Shown here: positions 21,874-33,370 of the stretch, one piece after another | How the letters are laid out: each line of letters opens with the position of its first letter | Position numbering within the stretch: position 1 is the stretch's first letter | Source of the DNA: Lottia gigantea | Taxonomy: Eukaryota; Mollusca; Gastropoda; Lottiidae | Direction of reading: 5' to 3' | Assembly: GCF_000327385.1 (NCBI RefSeq) | Contig: NW_008711113.1 | Location: forward strand, 276,915 to 340,914 | DNA: 64,000 nucleotides | Made by a program: the position numbers and the translations under genes | Notes under the pieces: generated by a model | The model's database searches: none | Seen by the model: the letters and a program-made list of their open reading frames with translations, nothing else | What the model was told of the DNA's origin: nothing

Positions 21874-22140
21874 AAATGAAATGAAGTATAACGTCCTACT
21901 TTTCTGCACCTAATTGTGTTAATAAACACAGACAATGTCTTACTGTGTGCAGTGAGGGGAATTTTGTCCAGACAGTGGCATTAGCCTGCCCGTTTTTGAT
22001 TTCCAACTTATCGATGGACTTTTAACGTGTGACACATGTAGTTTCCGTTTACTGTCCCATCCCGTACGACAAGACGTGTTTCCATATCAAGCCCTCTGAC
22101 CTGCATCACTGATAGGGGGAAACCGGGTTGAAAATCCCGA
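21874..22140 (-). mobile_element. tRNA-derived SINE, long copy
   Basis: On the plus strand: tail complement AAATGAAATGAAGTATAACG, then TCCTACTTTTCTGCACCTAA, GTGCAGTGAGGGGAATTTTG, CAGTGGCATTAGCCTGCCCG, a TTTAACGTGTGACACATGTAG block, CTGCATCACTGATAGG and GAAACCGGGTTGAAAATCCC, which is the decayed B-box region. The SINE therefore reads on the minus strand, in the same sense as the host gene. A tRNA-like head at high coordinates and a CATTT-rich tail at low coordinates are typical of tRNA-derived SINEs. Confidence 0.75.
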
Positions 22141-22411
22141 AGGAGACCGATACCAAATTGCCTTGAGTTACATTGTAACCAAATTAGTAAGCTTTGTTCC
22201 TTTATTTTGACAATTAATATCAGTGACCTCAAATTTGCCCTGTTTTTTTTTTTAAATCGGCTGAGACTAATTGCAAATATGCAAGATAAATATATTTACG
22301 TGTATATAACATAGGTTTACATTCCAAAAATAAATATTAATTTACATTCTTACCTATAAATAATTAGAGGGAAACTCTATCTTTAAATAAACAAGCACAC
22401 ATGAAATCTAC
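22141..22411. other. AT-rich flank of the 47-bp array
   Basis: Nothing recognised. Confidence 0.35.
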
Positions 22412-23357
22412 ACATTTAAAGATAACTTTCCGAGTAAAACGACAATTCAGTAGCAAATACATTTAAAGATACCTTTCCGAGTAAAACGACAATTCAGTAG
22501 CAAATACATTTAAAGATAACTTTCCGAGTAAAACGACAATTCACTAGCAAATACATTTAAAGATAACTTTCCGAGTAAAACGACAATTCACTAGCAAATA
22601 CATTTAAAGATAACTTTCCGAGTAAAACGACAATTCAGTAGCAAATACATTTAAAGATAACTTTCCGAGTAAAACGACAATTCAGTATCAAATACATTTA
22701 AAGATAACTTTCCGAGTAAAACGACAATTCAGTAGCAAATACATTTAAAGATAACTTTCCGAGTAAAACGACAATTCAGTAGCAAATACATTTAAAGATA
22801 ACTTTCCGAGTAAAACGACAATTCAGTAGCAAATACATTTAAAGATAACTTTCCGAGTAAAACGACAATTCAGTAGCAAATACATTTAAAGATAACTTTC
22901 CGAGTAAAACGACAATTCAGTAGCAAATACATTTAAAGATAACTTTCCGAGTAAAACGACAATTCAGTAGCAAATACATTTAAAGATAACTTTCCGAGTA
23001 AAACGACAATTCAGTAGCAAATACATTTAAAGATAACTTTCCGAGTAAAACGACAATTCACTAGCAAATACATTTAAAGATAACTTTCCGAGTAAAACGA
23101 CAATTCAGTAGCAAATACATTTAAAGATAACTTTCCGAGTAAAACGACAATTCAGTAGCAAATACATTTAAAGATAACTTTCCGAGTAAAACGACAATTC
23201 AGTAGCAAATACATTTAAAGATAACTTTCCGAGTAAAACGACAATTCACTAGCAAATACATTTAAAGATAACTTTCCGAGTAAAACGACAATTCAGTAGC
23301 AAATACATTTAAAGATAACTTTCCGAGTAAAACGACAATTCAGTAGCAAATACATTT
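22412..23357 (+). repeat. 47-bp satellite, exactly 20 units
   Basis: The unit starts ACATTTAAAGATAACTTTCC and ends CAATTCAGTAGCAAAT. Unit 1 begins at 22412 and the last unit is followed by a partial ACATTT at 23352, exactly 20 x 47 bp. Units differ almost only at one site: CAGTAGC in most, CACTAGC in units 3, 4, 14 and 18. Unit 6 reads CAGTATC and unit 2 has one change in ATAACTTT. Near-identity implies recent expansion. There are no unique spacers, so it is not a CRISPR array. The unit has stops in all frames that I checked and no coding role. Confidence 0.97.
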
Positions 23358-23784
23358 TTGGATTGTAGAAGTAGAACTACATCGATCACTTTGAGCTTAT
23401 GAATTCAATTCCGGTTGAAGCTAACCATATATCCCAAATGACACCACGAACTTTAAACATGAGCATACGTTGAGCTCCATCTAGCGGCAAAGACGTGTTA
23501 ATACAATATATTTCTCATGTGGGTAGAACATTTCTGTAATTGCTAGGTTTATTTTCACGGTAAGACTATTTCGGATTATTCAACAGTTATCAAATAAAAT
23601 CTAATTTTATTTTCACGGCGAGACTATTTCGGTTTGTGTTACAGTATTCGTGTAGATATCAAAGAAAGGTAAATGAAATAAGCTGTCAATCAAAACCCAC
23701 TGTAATCGCTCCAGCATTAATGAAAAAACTCTAATTAAGTATAATAAACTATTAATGATCGCAGTGTAGCTTGTTTTGGTTCTT
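23358..23784. other. Spacer with a short duplication
   Basis: TTTATTTTCACGG.AAGACTATTTCGG occurs near 23548 and, as TTTTATTTTCACGGCGAGAC, near 23605. Nothing else is recognised. Confidence 0.45.
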
Positions 23785-24105
23785 GTAGATCATTGTTTTA
23801 AAGTTGGATTGCTTTGTTTAACCTTATCTGGAATGTAGATTGTAGATCATTGTTTTAAAGATGAATTGCATTGTTTAACCTTATCTAAAATGTAGATTGT
23901 AGATCATTGTTTTAAAGATGGATTGTCGTATCTACCCTATCTAGAATGTAGATTGTAGATCATTGTTTTAAAGATGGATTGTCGTATCTACCCTATCTAG
24001 AATGTAAATTGTAGATTACAGTTTTAAATATGGATTGTCGTATCTACCATATCTAGAATGTAGATTATAGATCATTGTTTTAAAGTTGGATTGTCCTATG
24101 TGTCT
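23785..24105. repeat. 56-57-bp minisatellite, six units
   Basis: TTGTAGATCATTGTTTTAAA recurs with GTAGAT starts at 23785, 23842, 23899, 23955 and 24011, and a variant at 24067. Units 1-2 end in TTTAACCTTATCT and later units in GTATCTACCCTATCTAGAAT, so two variant types are arranged in blocks. Confidence 0.9.
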
Positions 24106-25430
24106 TTTTACCCAGATGACAAACTCCAAACATCGTATTTTAGGAATAAATCCCATTATCCTTAAGAACATTAATTTCAATGCAAAATTACATTCGAATT
24201 ATCGTCAATAACAAACATAAGGTTTTCCCTTTTGATTTTACACTATCTTCGTAAATGAATTTCTCAGAAGCACCCAACTTTAATTCATTAAATAAAATCT
24301 ATCTCAGGGCGTACTTGCTTTGATCTTCACATTTAACCCATATTTTATTAATAAAATTTTTACCCCAATTCTTAATTAAATCAAACCAGGCCTTTAATAA
24401 GACGAACTCACTTCATGCAAACTGACCTCACTCGACCTCAAAAGTCGAGACAAATTTTCATCAAAATTGCTTTTTAAATTGTCTTGTATCAAACGAAAGA
24501 GGGCTTAGAAATATTTATTAAATCTTTTTCGATAAAGTTATTATTAGATTTCGGACTGATACGTTGACACTTAATAATGTCTTAATAAAAATAAACTCTC
24601 CAATTAAGAAGGGGGAAAATTAAAAAAAGATCTTCAATTTTGGAGGAGATAAGAACGATCTTCTATGGATAAAACAAGGCTGATTTTCGTTTCAGAGGGT
24701 CAGAAAAGTTTTACAGGGAAAATCCAAAGGAATATCGTCGAAATCGAAATATTTGCTATATCGCCTTACAATGTTCAATGTCAACCATACGTACCATGTT
24801 TCATAATGAAAGTTCGATGTATATTTGTATACAATTAAATACATATAACTTTTCGGGTGGTAGAAAAAATATTCAAAAAGTTGTGAATTCCGGGCAGAAA
24901 TATATTGAAAACATTTCAATTACTGAGAAAAATATAAAAAAAAACAAGCTTCAATTCGAAAGGAGAGAAAAACATTGAAAAAGATCTTCAAATGGGAAGG
25001 AGAGAAAAACATAGAAAAAGATATTCAATTAAGGAGGTGAGAAAAAAGAGAAAAAACCATTTATTTTATTTGACCGACGTTTTAAAGGGTTTCTATTGAA
25101 ATCACCCAGATTGAAATTATAGAAGGAATAATGGTTTAGCCAAACAGTAGACTAACTTCATTTAAAATATTTGATTTGAAAACGATGATGAATGAAAAAT
25201 CTTTACAGGGCCAAGTGAGAACTTGATGAAGCTTAAAGCCCGCCTTTTGTTCATTTGGAGAATTAGTTATTTCGATCTTTTATTAAAGTAAAGTGTTATT
25301 ACCGGATTAACCCTTTTGTGTTCGGTCATGTGGGATGGTCTCAGTTCGTTTTCTTAACCCTTTTAGTGATAATGATGTTGTACCGAACTGTCAACGTCTT
25401 GTTATTAAAATAGGATGTCATGTTTGAAAT
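24106..25430. other. AT-rich intronic stretch with a small A/G-rich repeat
   Basis: Mostly unique. Near 24955-25045 the phrase GGAGAGAAAAACAT.GAAAAAGAT with TTCAA.T.. recurs two to three times at about 45 bp. No exon or RNA gene is seen. Confidence 0.45.
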
Positions 25431-25640
25431 TAGAAACGAAATGGAGTTTTACGTCCTTTGTTTCTGCACCTGATACTATAGGGATCCTAAAAAAATGTCC
25501 TTTTTTATTTCCGGTTGTCGAATGAATTATATGGAGTTTTACACCCTTCTTTTCCGCCTATGATCAGTCTGTTAAAAACTGTCGTAGTATGCAATGAGAA
25601 GAATCTTCAAAGACGGTGGCGTCTATTTTTTCTCCGATTG
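25431..25640 (-). mobile_element. Two nested or tandem SINE 3' ends
   Basis: GGAGTTTTACGTCCTTTG at about 25443 and GGAGTTTTACACCCTTCTTT at about 25530 are two SINE tail ends in the same (minus) orientation, about 88 bp apart. They are followed by the body block CTGTCGTAGTATGCAATGAG. The similar tandem SINE tails at 36540-36870 suggest that this family often duplicates its 3' end. Confidence 0.7.
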
Positions 25641-27435
25641 ATTGTCAAACCCAAAGGATAATACATACAATGATAGAAATTCGTATTAAGAATGACAATA
25701 TTCAGAGTCAAATTCTTATGAAAGTCTCAAATGGTATACGGTTTTCCCATAAAATAATGCAGCGCTAATTTTCCACGATAAAATGTTGCGTGATTTTCAC
25801 TAAAAGTAATCCGAAGGCGTTTCAGATTTCTCAGTTTTTCTGAGACGTCTAGAAAAGTGAAACAGTTGCGAGAATAAAAATATACACGACACTTCTATAG
25901 TTTCGCATTCCTATAGTTTTCGCCGTTAGAGAGCTATCTTTTTCGGGGAGGAGGGAATCCAATTTGAATATTTCCCACGCGTAATAACAATTTGATACAA
26001 CGCTAGCTTCTTTTTAGCTTTTTTCACAAATCCGACCAGACTCATTGGGTTCAAACTTGACAGTGCTTGTTAATCCTGAATTGCTTTCCGATCGAGTGAT
26101 ATGGACATAACTTAAGGACATTTAATTGGTCAATATTGGCCAATGATACTTCAGAATTGAGTTTAATTAAGATACAATTTTTGTAATAGTATACACACAT
26201 TATTTCAAAAGGCCAATTACTATTTAAAATGTAACAAAATATAATTTTTCATGCTAAGATGTATTCAAAATGGCGGCAATAACAATAATTAATAATCTCG
26301 CGTTACAGACGACAGATTGTTAGTGGCGCCCCCTAGCCGGAGATATTGGATATCGCAATACAATTAAAAACTAATTGGACGAATAACGGGGGTATTAGGT
26401 TGTCAAAATTGTTATAGCTAAACACAATTACAAAATGAAGAGGTCTGATTCAAATTCTTTGATTAATTTAATAACGGCTATTCAGAATTAAAAATGGCGA
26501 CTGGTAAATTCAATTATATATTTAATTAAATATAAGCACGACTAATCCGATCTCTTGTGAAGGTTTTAAGATCGACATCGTGATAAAAGTCACGTGACAA
26601 GGATTACGGTTTGATGTACAAATTACCTTTTAGGTGATGTCGTAGACAAATTGGCCACGAGTTTTCAAAGGTTGTAGTTATATGTAATGTAGTAATGCGT
26701 CTGTACATGTCACAAATTTCAAAGTACATATTTACGCTTCCGGAACACCCAGAGCCTTTATGCAGCTGCGTTTGTCAATCATAACTTATAACGTATATGC
26801 AAATATATCGCCCAAATATGCCGTAGACGTATCACTACCCTCAGAAGGATGAACATAGTTCTAAGGTTATACCTGGATACATTGTAAAAAAGTAACAAAT
26901 TAGTTTACTATGTATCACCATTGGCAGGCAAATCATAACGATGCACGTTTTCTTTGTTTTCTTTGTATTTTGCACATCCGTTGTGGATTTCGTGCAATTG
27001 AACACCAGCTATTCCCCTGGTAAAACAGCAAAGAAATTGTAAAAACACAGAAGTACCGTCTGTGGAAGGCAATCTGCCAGTTTCGTGTGATGGACCCTAA
27101 GACATCATATCAATCCGAGTTTCAGATTCACCAGTTCAACAAGAACCAATATATAAGTTTGTTGGATGTTTTGATTGACATAAGAAACTGTTGTATTGCA
27201 AGATTTGTTTAACTAGAAAAAAAATTGTAAACCTCGGATTAACAGATAATCTGCCGAGATTTGTGTGTTTCTCGGATAGGAAGATCATAAATTTTCATGA
27301 ACTCGGAATCAAGCGCCTCAGTATGGGAAGTAGATTAAGGAATTCTTGTGAATTAATCCGTACTGTGGATCTTCGGTAACCTTGTTATCTCTACGATCTG
27401 TTGTGGATTATAGACAGGAAAAGATGATAAGCTTG
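25641..27435. other. Unique intronic island
   Basis: About 1.8 kb without tandem repeats. It includes AATTAATAATC, CTAATTGG and TTTAATTAAAT cores between 26285 and 26530, and a GC-rich block TGGCGCCCCCTAGCCGG at 26324-26340 that stands out against its surroundings (see the CTCF-like site). No exon supported. Confidence 0.4.
26326..26339 (-). promoter_or_regulatory. CTCF-like motif
   Basis: On the minus strand the 14 bases read CGGCTAGGGGGCGC, agreeing with the vertebrate CTCF core CCASYAGRKGGCRS at 12 of 14 positions. Bilaterian CTCF proteins conserve this core. A single motif match in 64 kb is suggestive only. Confidence 0.3.
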
Positions 27436-27760
27436 CTTGAAGGTTAGGGTGGTCGCCACAAGCGGCTTGTTGAAGGTTAAATGGCTAAAAGTTTCACGTT
27501 TAGGTTAGAAGAATAGGATGGTTGAGCAAGGCAGCTTGTTGTTTGAAAGGTAGGTTGGACACAACTAGTTTAGCCATTAAAAAAGTAGGTTGTTTGTTTG
27601 CTGGATGGTTGAAAAAGGCACCACCTAAGTTTAAAGGTTAGGGTGGTTGAAAATGCACCACTGTTTGAAGGTTGGATGGTTGAAAAGACACCACCTAGGT
27701 TTATTGTTAGAAAGGTACGGGTGGTTGAAAGCACCAAGTTTGAAAGGTTGCTTGGTAGAA
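27436..27760 (+). repeat. Degenerate minisatellite with GGTTGAAAA.GCACCA
   Basis: Six or seven units of about 40-60 bp containing GTTTGAAGGTT(A/G)G, GGTGGTTGAAAA and CACCACCTA. Length and sequence vary widely. An 82-codon frame (27643-27891) begins in it and is not supported as a gene. Confidence 0.65.
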
Positions 27761-29600
27761 AAATGAAGAAAATGTTCCATGGTTCTGGATTAAAATGGTT
27801 GATAGGAGTATCTTTAAAGGAAGGAGGTTCAAGAGCAACTTACTACTTAAAAGGCCACACATTCCCGAGTAGAAGACCAATGCCAAGGTAAAAGCCATGG
27901 GACATTTCAGAGACAATCCACCTTTAAACTTGATGTTAAGTGAAAAAGCCGTTGACATTTCCAGCTCGCTGATCCGATCAAGGGAATTCTTAAGCCACAC
28001 TTCATCGACCGCCGTTTGACTTCTTCATCAAAAATGAACCTCATCGGCAAACATTAATAAAGCATTATTAGGAAATCTATATCACATAAACGGAGATTAC
28101 AGCACGAACAAGAATTGATTAAAACTTCTGTCAGTTTCTCTCCAAGCGCCTGATACTAAATCGAACGGAAGCTCAGTTCGATTGGTTGAGATGTTCCCAA
28201 GGTCATGCCAATATTTGGATGGTCAAAATCCTTTTCTTATTGGCACACATTTCCAATTGACTCCAAGATGTCTGCCGAATGGCACCCTGGTGGTTTGTTC
28301 TTGACAAAACTGAGAAAATGTGGTATTGGAGGAGAGAAATGCATAGAATTTGTTGGCTATCAGGCCAATAGGGTACAAGACATAGCATAGGCCATGAGAT
28401 TTTTGTCAACAAAGTACCTCGAAAGTAGGACAAGAGGCACCAAAAAGAGCAGATCAAACGAAGCTAAGTATTATTCGAATGTCCAGTACTAATATTCCAG
28501 TAATTAGTAACTGAATTAGTAACATAATTGAAAGAAAAAGACTAGTTCATCGAGTATACTGGGTTATAAAAATGGCGGTTATATCTTACGTCTGCTTGGA
28601 GTAGAAGAGCAATTTCAGTCTAATTACCTTCTACAACGATAACGTAAATTACATTGGAGTAAATTTGATTAGTTTTATTAATTCTTCTCTAAAAACTACC
28701 CTTTAGACCATAATGAGATCGAAGTAATCACAGCAAGCCTTGTAATTCCGTTAAATTCATCTTCTCGCCACTTTTTCCATTATTCTCGCTGCCATTTTCA
28801 AATAGTTTTCGAAAATTGTCTTCTGATAGGCAAGATTGTGGTCTTATGGGACAATAAACGGGCGCGAAACAATCAGGAAATATAGTAAAACGTTCCAAAA
28901 AAGATTCCATTTCGTTTTCACGCTTTTTACAAATTTGTTGAGCTAAAAGCAATAATAATTGGTGAGATTTCCAACATCGCATTAAACCGTTTGTTGTAAA
29001 GGACTAACTTTCCATTAAGCACGTGTGAAAAGGCCATTTGTTGGTCATCAAGAAAGCAAAGAATGACGAGTTTCTTCATTTGAGCAAATGGACTGTTTCA
29101 TTGAAAGCTCTGATACTGAATAAATGAGCCATGGAATTGAAGTGCTTATGTTTCTTTACTTAAAAACGTTAAAAGGAAAAATGCGAGAGAAAAAAGCAAG
29201 TTAAACGATAGAGCAATAAAACGGATATTAAACGGTTTTCGTTGAAAGAAACAAGAAAAAAAATTGTGTTTTAAGTATGAATGTTGAAATATTTTCCATT
29301 CTTTCAAGTAAACGATTAAGACATTTGCTAATAACTTTTATTTAGAAAAGGAAATGTGGTCTTTTGTCATATTAAGGACTTTAATGGTTGGGATTTTTGG
29401 CACTTAATGCTTTAAGAGGCTTAAATAATTCAGTGTTTTTTATTTCGGAATGGTTTTAGCACTCTTTTAGAAAGAGTTTGCAAGTCTTCTTGAAAGGTTG
29501 GCAATTTCAGATTTCGCAATAGTTACATCTTACGAATAAGAACTGCAAATACCGAAATAACATTGTTAACAATGTAGAAACTAAAAGAGATTTTAGATGA
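27761..29600. other. Unique intronic stretch
   Basis: About 1.8 kb with no repeats and no recognisable exon. Opposing open frames of 84-97 codons near 27707-28000, 28203-28457 and 28728-28982 overlap shorter frames on the other strand and carry no domain I know. Confidence 0.4.
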
Positions 29601-29873
29601 CAAAAACAACCCTTGGATGACTATGCAGTGGACAATGAGAGACATTTTGCCAGGATATTACACCAGACTATCGGGAGAACGGTTTATTGTACAATCTGAT
29701 ATACAAGAAGCTTACTCGTGTCAGCATCTTCGACTTGCATCACCGACATAAAGAAAATTTCCATGCAAAAGGTACCATCATGTCTTGCCCTGGTATCCAC
29801 CTCGAGACCCCCTGGGTAAACGAGCAAACGTCTAACGTGAAGAGGCACTCCCTAAACCATCTTGGTTTTTTTC
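29601..29873 (-). mobile_element. Decayed SINE fragment
   Basis: GCAGTGGACAATGAGAGACA and TTTTGCCAGGATATTACACC match the SINE body. GAACGGTTTATTGTACAATC matches its middle, and the AGACCCCCTGGGTAAACGAG region sits where the tRNA-like head should be. It abuts the next tandem array, which reuses SINE pieces. Confidence 0.5.
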
Positions 29874-30397
29874 AGCAACGGACAGATTCTACACAACATT
29901 AGGTTAAAAGAAAACCCCATTGTGTTCGTATACTTGAGAAATATATGTCCCATTCGAGCACTAGGTTAGCGTGACCCGGGTACTTCCTGGTGGCCACCAG
30001 CAACGAACAGCTTCTACATAAGAAAACTTAATGAGAAAACCCCATTGTGTTGTCATACTTCAGCAGTGACGAGGAAACAGCGCATAGAGCTTAGTTAATA
30101 GCCCATCCGAACGCTAGGTCAGCGAGACCTGCTCTGTACCACGGATTCCAGCAACGAGCAGATTCTACATAAGATAACGTTATGAAAAAACCCCATTGTG
30201 TTTGCATACATGAGCAGTCACAAGGAAACAGCACATAGAGCTCGGTTTATTGTCCCACCCGAGCACTAAGTTAGCGAGACCCAGGCCCTCCCTAGGCCAC
30301 CTCTGCTCCAAGCAACGAACAGATTCTACATATAGATAACGTTATGAGAAAACCCATTGTAGTTGTATACTTGAGCAGTCACAAGGAAACAGCACCC
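29874..30397 (-). repeat. SINE-derived tandem repeat, four units of 125-161 bp
   Basis: AGCAACGAACAGATTCTACA or a close variant begins units at 29874, 29999, 30150 and 30311. Each unit contains AAAACCCCATTGTGTT, a CAGTCACAAGGAAACAGCAC block and GTCCCACCCGAGCACTA..TTAGCGAGACC. The last phrase matches the SINE middle (GTCCCATCCGAAAGACTAGG type), so the array seems to have grown from SINE sequence plus flank. Confidence 0.75.
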
Positions 30398-30645
30398 GTG
30401 ATGTTTGCATTATTTCTACAAAGTTACTGACTCATAAAGATTATCATCAACGTCAAGCGTCATTAACTGTAAGGCAATAAAACGACAAAAGCTAAAACTC
30501 ATTTCAGAATGGATACAAAAGCATGTTTAAGACATAAAAAGGTACAAACACCGCAAGTTGAACAAATACACAAAACAGAACGAAATATTTGAGCAACGAC
30601 ATCTTGTACATAATAATTGGACATAAACCTTATATTTTGGCAGAA
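30398..30645. other. Intronic spacer
   Basis: Nothing recognised. Confidence 0.35.
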
Positions 30646-30860
30646 AATGAAATGGAGTTTACTCCATGTATTGTTCAATAAGGGACAATTTTGTCACGAC
30701 AGCGACATAATTGCCAACTACTGAAGACGGACTTGTACCATGTACAGCATGTAGCACACGGGGTATTGGTTTATTGTCTTTTTCATACGACTAGACGCTT
30801 TTGCAATGTCAGCCGCTAACAAGAAGAAACTCGGTTCGAATCCACGAAAGAGTACTGGTG
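30646..30860 (-). mobile_element. tRNA-derived SINE copy
   Basis: It begins GAAATGGAGTTTACTCC, carries AGGGACAATTTTGTCACGAC and AGCATGTAGCACACGGGGTA, then GGTTTATTGTC..ACGACTAGACGC and TTTTGCAATGTCAGCC. It ends with the palindromic B-box region CGGTTCGAATCCACGA (30832-30847). Reads on the minus strand. Confidence 0.75.
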
Positions 30861-31815
30861 CAATACCAGATATATACCAAAAACATTTGCCTTCCTCAGA
30901 ACAATAACACTTAAAATCTTTTTAAGGATTATCTAATGCAATATTCTATTGGCCATATTTAATTGCCTTCAAACCGAGTGTCGACTTTTCTAATAAGGGT
31001 TCACTCAGGGGGTCACGTTTATACTGTCTAATTTTCCCATCAAACCTTGCAATTCAATAAAACTTCCTCTCAACCCAGTTTGTTGGCTTTGTCACTCTAA
31101 TATAAAAGACATGATAATTTCATCTTGCATAAAAGTTGAGCGAAATCAACGCAAAACTGACCCCTGCCATCATTCTTTTCAACTAGAACTACGGGACTAC
31201 GCCACGATGACTGTTATTGAAGACGAGCGGTGCGTTTGCAAAGAGGAAAATTGGTTTTAATAACAGTGCTTCGCCTCCCCATTTTTGCTTCCAATGACGA
31301 ACCTTTGTCGGCAGTTTTGAATGGTTTGAAAAGACATCTTTTCAGTCAAATCAGTTTTTCATTATTCGGACGTAATTCGATTTCAATTTTCTTTTCAGAT
31401 GCTGAAGAGACGCTAATGATGTCACAAAAGACCTTAGTTGAATTGAAAAGGCAGCCGAGCAGATCTATTCAAAACCATTGGTAAATGGATAGACTCTCTT
31501 GTCATCGACCTTTTGCTTTTTTTATGAAATGTGATTCTTTGGTTCGTTATTCAACTTTTGTTTGCCGCTAGCTTTACTAAATGTGTTTCAAAAGGCTAGT
31601 ACGTTATGGCTAGTTTTATCATAATAGTATAAAAAGAGTTTTGAATAAAGCCAGACTCTAGTATAATATAAAACTGTTATGAAGGTAGTACATGGCAAAT
31701 ATTGGCTTCAGAACCGTTAGTCTGGAATCTTGTAGACTATTGTCGTGGGTACAGAGAGGGACAATACAGGTCCTCGTGAAAACTGTCCTTGGTAAATCGC
31801 CAACAGAGAATAAAT
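30861..31815. other. Intronic spacer
   Basis: No repeats recognised. An 84-codon frame at 31230-31484 has no known domain. Confidence 0.4.
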
Positions 31816-32115
31816 ATGAAATGGAATAAATTTTATGCACCTGATCGGGCTAAAGAAAATTAGAAACGCCATACAGTGAGCCATGAGGACAGTTTGCCAG
31901 GACAGTGACATTGGCCTAAACGCTCGTGGATCGTTTTACGTGTACAATCTGTAGTATACATTGCCTCGATATAATGCTTTATCCGAAAGACCAGACAGTG
32001 TTTCCATCAGAACTTCCTACGTATAAGACTAGCGTGCACCGTGATGGAAAAACCGATGGTATATTTCGATCTATGGCCTGATCGAACTCTGGATCTTCAG
32101 GCAAGGGAGCAACGA
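31816..32115 (-). mobile_element. tRNA-derived SINE, long decayed copy
   Basis: From tail to head on the plus strand: TATGAAATGGAATAAATTTT, GCACCTGATCGGGCTAAAGA, CGCCATACAGTGAGCCATGAG, TTGCCAGGACAGTGACATTGG, TTTTACGTGTACAATCTGTAG, ATCCGAAAGACCAGACAG. The relic head is GATCGAACTCTGGATCTTCA with GGGAGCAACG near 32080-32115. One of the longest copies here. Confidence 0.75.
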
Positions 32116-32519
32116 TATACCTCATTCAGCCCCCGCGACCCCCCTCTCAAGAAATACAAATTGATTTATGCTTGCATTACCTTAACATACATCGGCGACC
32201 CATTTCCCCTGAGATCTGCCAGCTCAATTAGAAATAATTAAAATAGAATCGATTAAAAATAAAGGCCTCCCAATACGATAAAAATGACAAAGCAATTAGT
32301 GGTTGAATTGTTCTTGAATCACATTTCAGTTCATCCATAACATATTTGGTGACAATTGCATTATATATTTCATTGGCAGGTCATGACACATATAAATGTC
32401 AACTGTTGGAAAATGTTGTCAAGATGACACTACCAATCTTAAAGTGGTAACAGGTTAACTATCATATACGTCTCAATAACTGAGACATAGAGTGTTTACC
32501 CTTAATGGCGCGCACTAGA
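32116..32519. other. AT-rich intronic spacer
   Basis: Nothing recognised. Confidence 0.35.
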
Positions 32520-32770
32520 AACAATCATTTTTTTTTACAAGGATAGCAACCTTTCTACCAGCTGGTCCGTGGACAAACCTCTTGGCATTGTTCTTTCCAG
32601 ATAATACGTACCCATTTACAACTGGGTCGAATGGAATAATGAGGAAATATGACTTATTCACTCGCCAGTCCAGATTAGAACCCATGGACCACCACCATAA
32701 CAAATTGACGTCATGTTAAGATTCGAACACTCTAATCATCCAAGCTACAGCCCGGGCCCTTTTATCCAGT
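32520..32770 (-). mobile_element. tRNA-like element related to array A
   Basis: On the minus strand GGGCCCGGGCTGTAGCTTGG, then ATGATTAGAGTGTTCGAATC (32714-32758), matches the GGGCTGTAGCTCAG..TGATTAGGGTGTT head of the array at 1088-1675. A second B-box-like complement (AGAACCCATGGACC) lies at 32678. So the array-A head also exists as a dispersed single element. Confidence 0.55.
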
Positions 32771-33077
32771 CGTTCTCCTTTGTTCAACACATAAAAGCAC
32801 AAAAGATGGCCGTCCATTTAATGAAAATCCCATTCAATATTCAATAAAATTAATTCTATTAAGACTTTTTCCTTTCCATTTATTAGTTTCATTTCCCAAC
32901 ATAAAATATTAATTTTTAGGTCCAAAGTCCATTGTTTTTTCTGATTAAAAATTTGTAGAACTTCTATTAAGAAATTGAGATTGGAGCAAAAGAGGAAATT
33001 GATAAAACTTGTTATTAAAAGTCTTTTCCATGCATTGTTGTAAACGGTAGAATAGATTCATTGAAAAAGATTGTAAA
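32771..33077. other. AT-rich intronic spacer
   Basis: Nothing recognised. Confidence 0.35.
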
Positions 33078-33370
33078 GAGGTTTTCTAAATAAATTTTGT
33101 GTATCGGGAACACTGATAGCATCAATTTGCACCATTCAAAATTTCAATCAGACGTTTGTGGTTCTTGCAATTTCACTAAACGTAAGCGTTTTATGACGTG
33201 ACTATCGAAAAAGCTGCAATTGGTATATAAGAACTTTTGTGACAGTGGCATCATAAAACACAAAGTTTAAGTGGAATTGCAAAGAACCACAGACGTCTGA
33301 TTGAAAATTGAAATGGTGCAAATCGATGCTATCAGTGTCTCTGATACACATAACAAGTTTAGAAAGCCTC
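33078..33370. mobile_element. Fold-back (MITE-like) element, whole copy 2, 293 bp
   Basis: The best-preserved copy. The left arm (GAGGTTTTCTAAAT.., TGTGTATCGGGAACACTGAT, AGCATCAATTTGCACCATT, CAATCAGACGT, GTGGTTCTTGCAATTTCAC, GCGTTTTATGACGTGACT) is mirrored by the right arm (CATCATAAAACAC, AAGTGGAATTGCAAAGAACC, ACAGACGTCTGATTG, AATGGTGCAAATCGATGCTA, CAGTGTCTCTGATACACA.., CTTTCTAAA complement, CCTC). The arms are about 130 bp and diverge by many substitutions. No coding capacity. Element type (which transposase would move it) is unknown. Confidence 0.85.

Noticed and set aside
22412-23357. CRISPR-like regular array
   Set aside because: Units abut directly with no unique spacers, and the context is an animal gene.
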